DNA of 64,000 nt, from contig NZ_CP050063.1 in assembly GCF_011604685.1 (NCBI RefSeq), forward strand, positions 6,861,001-6,925,000. Reading direction: 5' to 3'. The stretch comes from Spirosoma aureum. GTDB lineage: Bacteria; Bacteroidota; Bacteroidia; Cytophagales; Spirosomataceae. The notes beneath the pieces are model-generated. The model was not told the origin of the DNA and searched no databases. It saw only the letters and a list, made by a program, of their open reading frames with translations. Shown piece after piece: positions 45,639 through 55,870 of the stretch. Each line of letters starts with the position of its first letter. The stretch's first letter is position 1. A program made the translations under genes and the position numbers.

Positions 45639-45679
45639 CGTGCCACGATTTCTACTTCGCTTCGAATAACCGTGGCACG
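45639..45679. repeat. Palindromic element B (GTGCCACG family), degenerate
   Basis: Core arms CGTGCCACG (45639-45647) and CGTGGCACG (45671-45679) match elements A, C and D, but the outer arms have decayed. It lies in the convergent gap between trxA and the E2 gene. Confidence 0.65.
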
Positions 45680-45716
45680 TAAGTCTTGATCTAGTTGGTT
45701 TAAATCAAAACCCGAT

Positions 45717-47477
45717 TTAAACCAGCATCCGCATCGGATCTTCGAGCAATTGCTTAACCGTTTGCAGGAAGGAAGAACCCGTAGCGCCGTCAACCACGCG
45801 GTGGTCGCAGGAGAGCGTTACTTTCATAACATTGGTCGGCTTGATCTCACCGTTTTCTACTTTCACGGTTTGCTTGATTGCGCCAACGGCCAGAATGCAC
45901 GAATCGGGCGGGTTGATAATCGCCGTAAATTCTTCGATACCGAACATCCCCAGGTTTGAAATTGAGAATGTACTTCCCTCCCAATCCTTCGGTTGTAACT
46001 TCTTGTCCTTCGCTTTAGCGGCCATTTCTTTCACTTCACCCGAAATCGTCGACAGTGTTTTCTGGTCGGCGTTACGAACAACCGGCACTAATAAGCCTTC
46101 ATCAACGGCCACCGCTACGCCAATATTAACGTATTTGTACTTCCGGATTTTGTCGCCCAACCACGATGAGTTCACATTCGGATGTTGTTTCAGCGCCAGT
46201 GCGGCTGCCTTTATGACGAAATCGTTGAACGACACCTTTACAGGGCTGACACCGTTGACCGTTCCGCGCAACTCCATCGCCTTGTCCATGTTGATTTCCA
46301 TGGTCAGGTAGAAATGCGGAGCCGTAAACAGACTTTCACTCAACCGACGGGCTATCGTTTTGCGCATCTGACTGACCGGCACATCTTCGTATTCGCCTTG
46401 TGGCTGGGGAGCAGCGACAGGTGCCGGCGCAGCCTGGGCAGCAGGAGCTGGTGCCGTTGCGGGGGTTGCTGGTTGAGCAGGAACCGGCTTAGCCGCTGGC
46501 GTACCCGGAACAAACGATTCAACATCGCTTTTCACGATGCGCCCTTCAGGGCCTGATCCGTGAACCTGAGCCAGATTAATTCCTTTTTCCTCTGCAATCC
46601 GTTTCGCCAGTGGCGACGCTTTCAGACGTCCGTTCGATTCAGAAACATCACCTGCTCCACCACCGTATGACAGATCGGTATCGGCGTTAGCAGCTACGCT
46701 GGTCTGTGGATTCTGTTGAGCTGTTTGGGAACCACCTTCGCCAGTAGCGGCCTGCTGGCCAGTAGCTTGTGGAGCAGCACCACCATCCAGCAATACTTTA
46801 AAGTTGGCACCCTTTTCACCGACAACGGCAATGATATCGTCTACAGCTACTGCTGAGCCTTCTTTCACACCAATGTACAGCAGTGTACCTTCTTCGTAAG
46901 CTTCCAGGTCCATCGTGGCTTTGTCAGTTTCGACTTCTGCCAGAATATCACCCGACTTAACGGTATCACCTTCTTTTTTATGCCAGGCTACGATGGTCCC
47001 TTCCGTCATCGTATCGCTCATCTTCGGCATCCGAATGATCGATGCATTAACATTCTCTGCCGGGGCAGCAGCAACAGCCTGGGGAGTCGGTAATTGCGTA
47101 GCAGTTTCGCCACTGGCTGCCCCGCTCGGCGCTGGAGACGCTCCATTTGACGATGGAGCAGGCGTAGGTTCTTCTTTGGGAGCTGCCGCTTCCTGGCTTC
47201 CCCCGCTAGACCCATTCAGCAATGCTTTGTAGTCTTCGCCATCGGCACCAATGATCGCCAAAACACCGTCGACAGGTACTGATGCACCTTTTTCGACACC
47301 GATGTACAACAACGTACCTTCTTCGTAGGATTCGAGATCCATCGTTGCCTTATCAGTTTCGACTTCAGCCAGCACGTCGCCGGATTTTACTTTATCGCCC
47401 ACTTTTTTGTGCCATTCCGCAATGACGCCTTCGGTCATTGTGTCGCTCATCTTGGGCATTCGGATTAATTCAGCCAT
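45717..47477 (-). CDS. Pyruvate dehydrogenase E2 (dihydrolipoamide acetyltransferase)
   Basis: 586 aa. Two lipoyl domains are present (each AEVETDKATMDLE with the lipoylated Lys), joined by Ala/Pro-rich linkers. A peripheral subunit-binding domain follows (KASPLAKRIAEEKGINLAQV). The catalytic domain has CDHRVVDGA (HxxxDG active site) near the end. It is the core of the pyruvate dehydrogenase complex, transferring acetyl from lipoate to CoA. It starts with MAELIRMPKMSDTMTEGVIA. E1 and E3 genes are not in this window. Confidence 0.95.
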   Translation of the reverse strand: MAELIRMPKMSDTMTEGVIAEWHKKVGDKVKSGDVLAEVETDKATMDLESYEEGTLLYIGVEKGASVPVDGVLAIIGADGEDYKALLNGSSGGSQEAAAPKEEPTPAPSSNGASPAPSGAASGETATQLPTPQAVAAAPAENVNASIIRMPKMSDTMTEGTIVAWHKKEGDTVKSGDILAEVETDKATMDLEAYEEGTLLYIGVKEGSAVAVDDIIAVVGEKGANFKVLLDGGAAPQATGQQAATGEGGSQTAQQNPQTSVAANADTDLSYGGGAGDVSESNGRLKASPLAKRIAEEKGINLAQVHGSGPEGRIVKSDVESFVPGTPAAKPVPAQPATPATAPAPAAQAAPAPVAAPQPQGEYEDVPVSQMRKTIARRLSESLFTAPHFYLTMEINMDKAMELRGTVNGVSPVKVSFNDFVIKAAALALKQHPNVNSSWLGDKIRKYKYVNIGVAVAVDEGLLVPVVRNADQKTLSTISGEVKEMAAKAKDKKLQPKDWEGSTFSISNLGMFGIEEFTAIINPPDSCILAVGAIKQTVKVENGEIKPTNVMKVTLSCDHRVVDGATGSSFLQTVKQLLEDPMRMLV

Positions 47478-47667
47478 ATCCAGCTAGGGTATATATCGAG
47501 TTGTAAAAAGACCGGCCGGGCCGCCGGGGCGGTTGAGGGCCAAAATTAACGGAAAGGGTTCTATGTTGTATCGCCGAACTGAGTTTTCTCTATCAACAAT
47601 TGATAAAGACATTTCGTTAAGCGCTGAATGCTGTAATCCCGATTTGTTGCATTCGTAAAAAGCAGTC

Positions 47668-48861
47668 CTATTCAACCCACAATACCAGCCCCTTCAGATA
47701 ACCACCCTCTGGATGGAATAAGCTCACAGGGTGGTCGGCAGGCTGGCTCAGATGATGTAAAACACGTACTTGCCGACCGGCTTCAATGGCAGCTGCCACG
47801 ATGGTGTTATAGAACAGTTCCCGATCCACAACCTGTGAACAGGAAAATGTAAACAGGATACCACCTTTTGCCACCCGACGTAGCCCCTCTGCATTCAGTC
47901 GTTTGTATCCCTGCACAGCCCGGTGCCTCGCTGACAAACTTTTCGCAAACGCCGGTGGATCAAGCACCACAACATCATACTGATGATCGTGGGCTTTCAA
48001 GTAATGCATGACATCTTCGGCATAAGCTTCATGCTTATCTGTTTCACCAAAATTAGCGGCAATATTTTGATTCGTCAGGTCGATGGCCTTCTGCGAAACA
48101 TCGACCGAATGAACCAGACTCGCCCCGACTTTGAGCGCATATACCGAAAAACCGCCCGAATAACAAAAAGCATTCAATACGTTCTTACCGGGAGCGTATT
48201 GCGCCAGCAGTTGGCGATTGTCGCGCTGATCGAGAAAAAAACCGGTTTTTTGCCCTGTAATCCAATCAATCAGAAAGGTATTTCCATTTTCCTGCACCGG
48301 ATGCGGCACGGGCGTTCGACCATACAGGTAACCGTTTGTAACACTGGCTCCGTATTCGTCGGGAAGTGTATCAGCGCTTTTGTCATATACAGCCTGCAAT
48401 TCATTCCCAAATACATTTTTCAAGGCTTCGGTAATCAGCTGGCGTTCGCGGTGCATGCCGATCGAATGTGCCTGCAAGACAACAACGCCATTATACATGT
48501 CCAGGATCAGGCCCGTGCAGCCATCGCCCTCACCATGAACGAGCCTGTAACAGTTTGTGTCGCCCGTTACAATTGCCTGCCGAATGCTACGGATATGGGT
48601 TAATTTGTCAGTCCAGTAGGCTACATCAGGCGTTACGGGCCCACCAGTCGTAGCCCCGAACGAGAAAATACGGATAGCGATACTACCGTCGTGATAATGA
48701 CCGCTGGCCAGATAATGTCCTTTTCGGTCGAATACTTCAACCACATCGCCGTCTTCAGGGTTTCCTTCGTAACGCCCAATGGCCCGTGAAAAGACCCAGG
48801 GATGAAATCGCCGAACGGCTTCATCGCGCCCGGCCTGTAGATATATTTTAGTAAATGACAT
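47668..48861 (-). CDS. Class I SAM-dependent rRNA methyltransferase (RlmI-like, PUA domain)
   Basis: 397 aa. The N-terminal PUA domain (DEAVRRFHPWVFSRAIGRYE, DVVEVFDRKGHYLASGHY) binds RNA. The methyltransferase domain has the SAM loop VLNAFCYSGGFSVYALKVGA and the catalytic strand VVLDPPAFAKS (NPPx-like). It resembles E. coli RlmI, which makes m5C1962 in 23S rRNA; the exact site here is inferred. It is cytoplasmic, with 190 bp to the E2 gene. Confidence 0.9.
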   Translation of the reverse strand: MSFTKIYLQAGRDEAVRRFHPWVFSRAIGRYEGNPEDGDVVEVFDRKGHYLASGHYHDGSIAIRIFSFGATTGGPVTPDVAYWTDKLTHIRSIRQAIVTGDTNCYRLVHGEGDGCTGLILDMYNGVVVLQAHSIGMHRERQLITEALKNVFGNELQAVYDKSADTLPDEYGASVTNGYLYGRTPVPHPVQENGNTFLIDWITGQKTGFFLDQRDNRQLLAQYAPGKNVLNAFCYSGGFSVYALKVGASLVHSVDVSQKAIDLTNQNIAANFGETDKHEAYAEDVMHYLKAHDHQYDVVVLDPPAFAKSLSARHRAVQGYKRLNAEGLRRVAKGGILFTFSCSQVVDRELFYNTIVAAAIEAGRQVRVLHHLSQPADHPVSLFHPEGGYLKGLVLWVE

Positions 48862-48946
48862 TCGTGTTCAAAAAACACGACAAAGATACACTAGTGTTCT
48901 TTGGTATGGTGCTTTATGAGCAGAACTTCGATTACTTGGGTTATAG

Positions 48947-49270
48947 TTACTCAAACCGCTCTGTCAGACGGCCAGGATCTTGCCGAACATCGAAAACGGT
49001 AAGTATTAAAACGTGCTGAGAGTCAATGATTCGATAGATTCTTTTGTGGTATCCTTCCAACAAATAACGAGGTTTGCCCGGATGATCGAAAAGTAGCGGC
49101 TCAATCTGACCTATTTCCAGGAAGCCTTTTTTTAATAAATCAACCCGATCTACAATTCGACTAACAATTCGGTCAGCCAGTGAATTAGAATAAGCAGCAT
49201 AAAAATCAAAGATGGACTGCAAATCCTCTAGAGAAGGATTTGTCCACGTAATACTTACTTTTTGCTCCAC
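48947..49270 (-). CDS. RelE/ParE-family toxin of a type II toxin-antitoxin pair
   Basis: 107 aa. The fold is recognised from ITWTNPSLEDLQSIFDFYAA, the central GQIEPLLFDHPGKPRYLLEG and the closing strand YRIIDSQHVLILTVFDVRQD. ParE-type toxins inhibit gyrase and RelE-type cleave mRNA on the ribosome; the sequence does not decide between them. Its start overlaps the antitoxin gene's end by 16 nt, the usual translational coupling. Confidence 0.87.
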   Translation of the reverse strand: MEQKVSITWTNPSLEDLQSIFDFYAAYSNSLADRIVSRIVDRVDLLKKGFLEIGQIEPLLFDHPGKPRYLLEGYHKRIYRIIDSQHVLILTVFDVRQDPGRLTERFE

Positions 49271-49497
49271 GTAGCAATCAATTTTTTCACATCTTCATGA
49301 TCGGTCACTTCTCCCTGGCGAGCAGCTTCTTCAGCACGTTCAATTTTACCCAAAAAATTCTCCATACTCATTGGCTGACCTGGATAGTCTGATAATGAAG
49401 GAATGTTCAGTAAACTCGCGACTTCACGGAGCAGATGGGCATCGTCCGTTTCGAGGACCTTCTCAATTACTTTAATTTTTTCTTCGGCTACTGTCAT
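49255..49497 (-). CDS. Antitoxin of the type II pair
   Basis: 80 aa from the ATG at 49497 (MTVAEEKIKVIEKVLETDDA); 14 more upstream codons are possible. An acidic, helical protein (DAHLLREVASLLNI) of the type that wraps the partner toxin. It precedes the toxin and overlaps it by 16 nt, the canonical order. No classic HTH or AbrB motif is evident, so autoregulation may depend on the complex. Confidence 0.8.
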   Translation of the reverse strand: MTVAEEKIKVIEKVLETDDAHLLREVASLLNIPSLSDYPGQPMSMENFLGKIERAEEAARQGEVTDHEDVKKLIATWSKK

Positions 49498-49621
49498 AGT
49501 ATGTTTTATAAGAGGTTCACACCAACCATAATCTAACAAATAAACATAATCGTTTTGTCTGGTTTCAATCAGTATTTCGGCCAGAGAATGTTTACAAATA
49601 GCCCCGGTGCTGCAAGCAAAA

Positions 49622-49647
49622 AAGCCTCCGCGTTTCCGCCGAGGCTT
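49622..49647 (-). terminator. Terminator of sufB
   Basis: AAGCCTC (49622-49628) pairs with GAGGCTT at the other side of a GC-rich hairpin (GCG/CGC inner stem). On the minus strand it runs into six T. It ends sufB 23 nt after its stop. Confidence 0.85.
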
Positions 49648-49669
49648 AATCTATAAAGAATTCTTTAAA

Positions 49670-51154
<1,485 letters not shown>

Positions 51155-51295
51155 AGTCTCGGTTAGCCGCGTGGTTTGTTGTACCGTTGCGTTATATTTT
51201 CAACAAAAGGCCGGGTGGGTATGTTCCGGGCAGGTTGGACAAATATCGGAAACTTTCCGTTATTTCGGGCATTTAGCTAATCTATTCCCTCCAGA

Positions 51296-51952
51296 ATGCG
51301 TTCTCCCAAACAATCGATCAACATCGAGCTGCTTCTTGGTGTTTCAGCTACCTTTCTAAGTCTGGCCGCATTAATTGTCTCTATTTTCCAAACCAAGATC
51401 GCCCGGGAGCAACAGCAAAAGTCAGTATTGCCCTATTTGCAGATCCGGCACGAGATCGTTGACAATCAAATGACCGTTTTCCTTGAAAATGAAGGGGTTG
51501 GTCCTGCTTTTATCAAATCAATCACGACTTCCTATAATAAAAAGAGTCTGGCGGGCTATACTGAATTCCTTCTAGATGCGATGGACGATCTAAGCGTCGA
51601 TTTAACGGCAATACCCGATGAGCAGTTAACTCAACAGAAGTATGACTCTCTTCTTAAAGCCAATAAGAATATTCGCATTAGTCAGGACTATATTCAGGCC
51701 GGGAAAGATGCCGACGTCATCTATGCTGGAAGCGCCGTTAAAGAAGGCGACAACCGAATGATATTTTCCTTTAAAAAAGAGGGCCAAAACGGCGGTCCAT
51801 TCATTAAATGGATGGAAAACTTACTTATCGACAGTACCTATCAAATTAAGGTTACCTATAGCGATGTATATGACAATTGCTGGCAAATGACCCATAAACT
51901 TAATCGGAATAAGGTCGTTCAACTAGCAAAATGCCCTCCTCAACAGCCATAA
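51296..51952 (+). CDS. Single-pass membrane protein of unknown function
   Basis: 218 aa. One N-terminal membrane helix (IELLLGVSATFLSLAALIVS) is followed by a coiled/soluble region. I recognise no family; the mid part (FLENEGVGPAFIKSITTSYN) is beta-rich. The next 160 bp hold a truncated copy of its start, so it belongs to a locally duplicated pair. The start chosen is MRSPKQSINIELL. Confidence 0.7.
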   Translation: MRSPKQSINIELLLGVSATFLSLAALIVSIFQTKIAREQQQKSVLPYLQIRHEIVDNQMTVFLENEGVGPAFIKSITTSYNKKSLAGYTEFLLDAMDDLSVDLTAIPDEQLTQQKYDSLLKANKNIRISQDYIQAGKDADVIYAGSAVKEGDNRMIFSFKKEGQNGGPFIKWMENLLIDSTYQIKVTYSDVYDNCWQMTHKLNRNKVVQLAKCPPQQP

Positions 51953-51962
51953 AAAGCAAGCC

Positions 51963-52118
51963 AAGATCGAACTGTTATCTGGCCTATCAGCCACGCTTCT
52001 GCGTTTAGCGGCTCTTGCTGTCTCTATCTTTCAAACAAAGATTGCCAGCGAGCAACAACAGGTATCGGTATGGCCAAATGCCCAGACTAAAAACAACAAA
52101 TACCATCACACGGAGTAA
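51963..52118 (+). pseudogene. Truncated duplicate of the preceding gene's N-terminus
   Basis: In the right frame it reads KIELLSGLSATLLRLAALAV then SIFQTKIASEQQQVSV, matching the upstream protein's IELLLGVSATFLSLAALIVS and VSIFQTKIAREQQQKSV. It then diverges and stops after 51 codons. No start codon is seen in front of the homologous part. It appears to be a decayed tandem duplicate. Confidence 0.8.
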
Positions 52119-52162
52119 TGGCATTCGTCATGTTCATTGAGTAAATCAGTTCAGGGCTTTTT

Positions 52163-52228
52163 CTGGCTCGAAGGTGTGCCACGGTTAGTAGGCTTACGCA
52201 AACGAACCGTGGCACGCCTTCGAACCAG
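52163..52228. repeat. Palindromic element C (GTGCCACG family)
   Basis: Left arm 52163-52186 (CTGGCTCGAAGG then GTGCCACGGTT) pairs with right arm 52205-52228. One C/A mismatch and one G-U-type pair are visible. It lies between the pseudogene remnant and the 3' end of a convergent lipoprotein gene. Confidence 0.8.
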
Positions 52229-52245
52229 CAAAAACTCCAAAATTG

Positions 52246-52953
52246 TTATTTCACTGTTACTTTAATCTGACTGTAATATAAGGTTGTCAATCCTTCGAAT
52301 CCGGAATCGGTACCAACCAGCAACCAGAGTTCGCCATTGGCATTACTACGAGCCGTAAAGGGCTTATCGGCATTTGAACGCGTAATGAGTTTATACGCAT
52401 CTGGCTCATCATCACCAATGCCAACATTTCCCAGCAATATGGCATCCTTACCGTTATCATTCTGAGTTCCTTTATCGATATTGAGCGAATAGAAATCATT
52501 TTTCTTTTCTTTTACCGGCTCAACAGCCGAAGCACCAGCTTTCAGAAAAACACTCCCTCCCGGCGAACCACCAATACCAACTGAATTGGTAGGGTATTTT
52601 GAGGCTAATTCAATATCGAAAACCAGCGAGTAATCTTTATTGGGCTGTAACCCCGTAACCTTCTTTTTCAGGAACATGAAGGCATCGTCGCTGCGATTCA
52701 TGCTTTCCAGCATCAACGATTTACGGGTTGTATCTAATGGAGAAGGCAGGCTTTTCCAGCCAGATTTAAACCGCATTGAGGTGTCCTGCGCTACGCCATA
52801 ATCGACAATGTCGGCTACCCAGCCATCCTGGTCGCGCTGCAAGTTAGATTGATAAGGAAGACCTGGTTGTGATGAAATGTCGTCTTTATTACAAGCGGAA
52901 AATGTAAATAAACTGCCCGTCAGAACGGAAACTAACAACAACGTTGATTTCAT
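52246..52953 (-). CDS. Lipoprotein of unknown function
   Basis: 235 aa from the ATG at 52953 (MKSTLLLVSVLTGSLFTFSAC, lipobox FSAC then NKDD). The mature domain (about 35-230) shows segments resembling carbohydrate-binding jelly-roll proteins (KDYSLVFDIELASKYPTNSV; NANGELWLLVGTDSGFEGLT). I do not assign a family. It is followed within 70 nt, on the upstream side, by the DoxX gene on the same strand, so they may be an operon. Confidence 0.72.
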   Translation of the reverse strand: MKSTLLLVSVLTGSLFTFSACNKDDISSQPGLPYQSNLQRDQDGWVADIVDYGVAQDTSMRFKSGWKSLPSPLDTTRKSLMLESMNRSDDAFMFLKKKVTGLQPNKDYSLVFDIELASKYPTNSVGIGGSPGGSVFLKAGASAVEPVKEKKNDFYSLNIDKGTQNDNGKDAILLGNVGIGDDEPDAYKLITRSNADKPFTARSNANGELWLLVGTDSGFEGLTTLYYSQIKVTVK

Positions 52954-53022
52954 TATTAACTCGATTTGTTTCCCATACTGAGTCCCGTGTAAACGGAAGC
53001 GTTGGAACATCATCGAAAAAAA

Positions 53023-53412
53023 TCAACGATACCGATTGCGGCTACCGCCATCCAGACCGCGTAAGGCCAGGTAAAAAGCTATGACATAGATCATTTGGTT
53101 TCCAGCACTAGCCCAATCTTCTTTAAGCGTAGTTCCGAACATTAATATACTAATAATTGCTCCACCAAGCACATAGCCCCATCGACCAAATTGCCCGCCA
53201 ATCAGAATCAGGACTCCACTGGCGAACTCTAAAAAAGGAAGGGTATACAGAAAAGCATGCGTTAGTATTTCAGGAAGAATTGTTTTGGAAAATCCAGCTC
53301 CGGTCTTAGCCACGAACGTTGTCAATTTGGGAATTCGCACAAGACCATGCATGAGCATGTTGATACCCAACCCAATACGCATTACGAGCTGAGCTAATTG
53401 ATTATTGGTCAT
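53023..53412 (-). CDS. DoxX family membrane protein
   Basis: 129 aa from the ATG at 53412 (MTNNQLAQLVMRIGLGINML); a further 7 upstream codons are possible. Four membrane helices are seen (for example HAFLYTLPFLEFASGVLILI; WGYVLGGAIISILMFGT). DoxX/SURF4-like proteins are small inner-membrane proteins associated with quinone or redox metabolism; the substrate is not known. It probably heads a two-gene unit with the lipoprotein downstream. Confidence 0.85.
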   Translation of the reverse strand: MTNNQLAQLVMRIGLGINMLMHGLVRIPKLTTFVAKTGAGFSKTILPEILTHAFLYTLPFLEFASGVLILIGGQFGRWGYVLGGAIISILMFGTTLKEDWASAGNQMIYVIAFYLALRGLDGGSRNRYR

Positions 53413-53512
53413 AACGTCACTGAAAAGAATCATGAATCGCCTGCACGATTCAGCATAAGTTTTTGCTATAAGAAGCAGAATTCGGCTGATTCACTACCCA
53501 TTTTTCACTGAA

Positions 53513-53770
53513 TTATTCTTCTTCCTCATACACATCGCCGTCTTCTACTTCTTCTTCGGTTAGTAAATCGTCATTGATTCCATTGGCATCGACATCTGAA
53601 TCATTCACTTCCGCCTTTTCTGGTTCAGGGCCTTGCGCCCTGACCAGGTCCATATACCCGGCCTGCGGAACACCCGTATTTGCCTCTTCGCCCTGCGCCA
53701 TTAACTGAGCAACACCCTGATTGTCATCTTCGGCCGCATTATATTCATCTGGATCGTTGTCAGCATTCAT
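53513..53770 (-). CDS. Small acidic protein of unknown function
   Basis: 85 aa, extremely rich in Asp and Glu (net charge strongly negative), with a final run VEDGDVYEEEE. No signal peptide, membrane helix or known motif. It follows the next acidic gene (53827-54075) on the same strand by 56 bp. The two share the style of acidic, Gly/Asn-rich composition but no clear alignment. Confidence 0.6.
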   Translation of the reverse strand: MNADNDPDEYNAAEDDNQGVAQLMAQGEEANTGVPQAGYMDLVRAQGPEPEKAEVNDSDVDANGINDDLLTEEEVEDGDVYEEEE

Positions 53771-53826
53771 CCCGTTTTTATTAATAAGTTATGAAACTCC
53801 GTAAGATTCTTAATCTGCCTGTAGCG

Positions 53827-54075
53827 CTAACTACCTGAGCGCGTAACGTGACCACCTAATGCATAGTTATCGTCCTGATGGTGATCATGCTCACCTGTTG
53901 GATCACCATCTTCATCAGTTGGTTCGTCATACAGTTCATCCTCGTTGACTACTTCATCTTCGTCATCCGCATCTTCACTGCTGCTTTGGTTCCGAAAATT
54001 GTCGGGATTGATCCGGTCAAGCCGTGAACCGATAAGTTCTACGTCGCCGGACATTGGTTTTAAGAGCGTTATCAT
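53827..54075 (-). CDS. Small acidic protein of unknown function
   Basis: 82 aa. A short ordered start (MITLLKPMSGDVELIGSRLD) leads into a Ser/Asp/Glu-rich middle (SSSEDADDEDEVVNEDELYD) and a His-rich stretch (GEHDHHQDDNYALGGHV). It could bind metal or polycations, but this is a guess from composition. It is upstream of the other acidic gene and downstream of a strong terminator. Confidence 0.6.
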   Translation of the reverse strand: MITLLKPMSGDVELIGSRLDRINPDNFRNQSSSEDADDEDEVVNEDELYDEPTDEDGDPTGEHDHHQDDNYALGGHVTRSGS

Positions 54076-54135
54076 GATCGTTGAGTTTTGATTGCTTAGG
54101 AGATAACCCGGTTAAATAAGGAAAGTTTATTGCCA

Positions 54136-54169
54136 AAAAAAAGCCGACCCTGATGGGTCGGCTTTTTTT
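54136..54169. terminator. Bidirectional terminator
   Basis: AAAAAAAGCCGACCC and GGGTCGGCTTTTTTT flank a 4-nt loop, with A and T runs on either side. It separates the Cna-B-like gene (its 3' end at 54189) from the acidic gene unit; transcription of both is on the minus strand, so it terminates the former. Confidence 0.88.
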
Positions 54170-54188
54170 ACAATTTCAGGAAAAAATC

Positions 54189-55433
54189 TCAAAATGGCAC
54201 TTCTGTGCAATGATTAGCTTCAATCCAATTGCTTATGGCCCCCGCTGCTGTTACGGCAGCAGACGACGAGATACCTCCACTTGTTTTTGGCAGTTTCGTA
54301 TTTGAGGGAAAAGCCAGACTATTGGATGGATCCAATTGATAGCCCAGCCCTGCCAGGTAGGTCTCAACAATGGTGACATTTGCCTGTAGAGCACCACTCA
54401 GTGTCAGGTGGCCTATAGCATCACTTAATTTAATGGCGGCAACCTGCGTGAAACAATTGGAGATGTTAGCATACCCTCCGGCACGGGCATTGAAAATGGC
54501 AATACCTTGTGCCTGTGAATAAGACTTTCCGCCAATGCTCAATGGCCAGTAGCTCACCGACGCTGCAGTACCAACCGGCGACCGGAAATAATACCCCTGG
54601 CTGAACGAACACGCATTACAATGGGCGGGTATTGTAATCACCAATTCATCTACCGACGCTGGCTGGATTGTTACATCCGTTGTTTGGTCAAGTACCGAGA
54701 CGATATAACTACCGGCTGGTATTCCACAGAAGCAATAGGTTCCATCTACATCTGTTACGGCCGTGAAGCTACTCGTACCATTTGTGATTGTGACCGTAGC
54801 GCCCACCACAAATGTTGGGGGAAGATCATCACATTGAGCCTGTTTGACAATTCCGCACAGGTGATAACATCCTGGTGTTACCATAGGCTGAAGATCACAG
54901 CTGCCGACAGCAATACTGGACACATGGCCTGCATTCTGATCCACATCAACCTTTAAACCAATCTTCAAACTAACTACCGTTGGCGGATTACTGCCATTAA
55001 AAGCACTATTCAGACCCGCAACTTTTAAAAAATTACCATCATTATCACTACAATCCTTACCATGTGTAAACCCTTCTTCACTGCTGTTTAGGTTGTTGTC
55101 GGCAATGCTTACAAAATCGTAATCGTCTTTTGTTACACAACCCATACTTAAATAGAGTGGTCCACCACCATTGCCAACTTTAGCTATATCATACTCCCAA
55201 ACATAAGTACTCCCTTGCTGGGTGACAGACTTAAAGGTAACACTGTAATTACCAACCGTTGCGTTTATCGACGACAATCCAGATGAACAGGAAGATGGGT
55301 CAATACGGGCTGATGATTTTGCGTTTCCTTTCGATTGAACTGGAGCCAGATCTTTTGTTACAGGCTGACACTGGTTAAAAAGTAGTGTCATACTTACTAG
55401 CAGTAAATAGGCGGAATTACGGAGTGTTTTCAT
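54189..55433 (-). CDS. Cys-rich lipoprotein with a Cna-B-like domain
   Basis: 414 aa from the ATG at 55433. It has a lipoprotein signal (LLLVSMTLLFNQC, lipobox FNQC). The first half (about 40-190) is a beta-rich domain with regularly spaced Cys. A carboxypeptidase-regulatory/Cna-B-like domain follows (VVGATVTITNGTSSFTAVTD then VDGTYCFCGIPAGSYIVSV), then a C-terminal region (SYWPLSIGGKSYSQAQGIAI) of unknown type. It is probably a surface structural protein. It has a strong terminator and an AT-rich upstream gap. Confidence 0.75.
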   Translation of the reverse strand: MKTLRNSAYLLLVSMTLLFNQCQPVTKDLAPVQSKGNAKSSARIDPSSCSSGLSSINATVGNYSVTFKSVTQQGSTYVWEYDIAKVGNGGGPLYLSMGCVTKDDYDFVSIADNNLNSSEEGFTHGKDCSDNDGNFLKVAGLNSAFNGSNPPTVVSLKIGLKVDVDQNAGHVSSIAVGSCDLQPMVTPGCYHLCGIVKQAQCDDLPPTFVVGATVTITNGTSSFTAVTDVDGTYCFCGIPAGSYIVSVLDQTTDVTIQPASVDELVITIPAHCNACSFSQGYYFRSPVGTAASVSYWPLSIGGKSYSQAQGIAIFNARAGGYANISNCFTQVAAIKLSDAIGHLTLSGALQANVTIVETYLAGLGYQLDPSNSLAFPSNTKLPKTSGGISSSAAVTAAGAISNWIEANHCTEVPF

Positions 55434-55858
55434 GATCATAGTAAAGGATAGATGAATAATTTATTGAAGTCAAAGCCTTCTTTCAGGTATCGACAAACAG
55501 TCAGGAAGCTGTAAACCTACCAGTTAACAATAGTAATTTTACCAAAATATATTATAAGGTAATTTCAATATTTAGTTGTATTTTTCACATTATATCACAT
55601 GATATATTACTAATTTTCAGCTATTTACAACTTCTTAAAATAAATAATTGATTCGCATTATTTTAAGTATATTTACTTAGTATTTTTTTTATATCAATAC
55701 TAATAAACTAATACATGCTAAGGGTACAGAGTTAGGAAGTAAGCTCTATTGAAGAATATAATCCTTTTATTATACGGTAGTTTTATCAGGTCATCTAAAG
55801 TCGGCAAACGCGGTAGAATAAACCCTTGTTAGCCTTATAGATTAACTACTTATCTCTT
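55434..55858. other. AT-rich divergent promoter region
   Basis: About 425 bp, more than usual A/T between 55530 and 55720, between the Cna-B-like gene (minus) and an alpha/beta hydrolase (plus). No repeat or clear operator was found. Confidence 0.4.
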
Positions 55859-55870
55859 TTGGCTCCGTTG

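Noticed and set aside
47484..47675. 63-codon frame upstream of the PDH E2 gene
   Set aside because: It has a poor start, no homology that I recognise and no coding-like composition; it is the intergenic gap and the rRNA methyltransferase end read in another frame.
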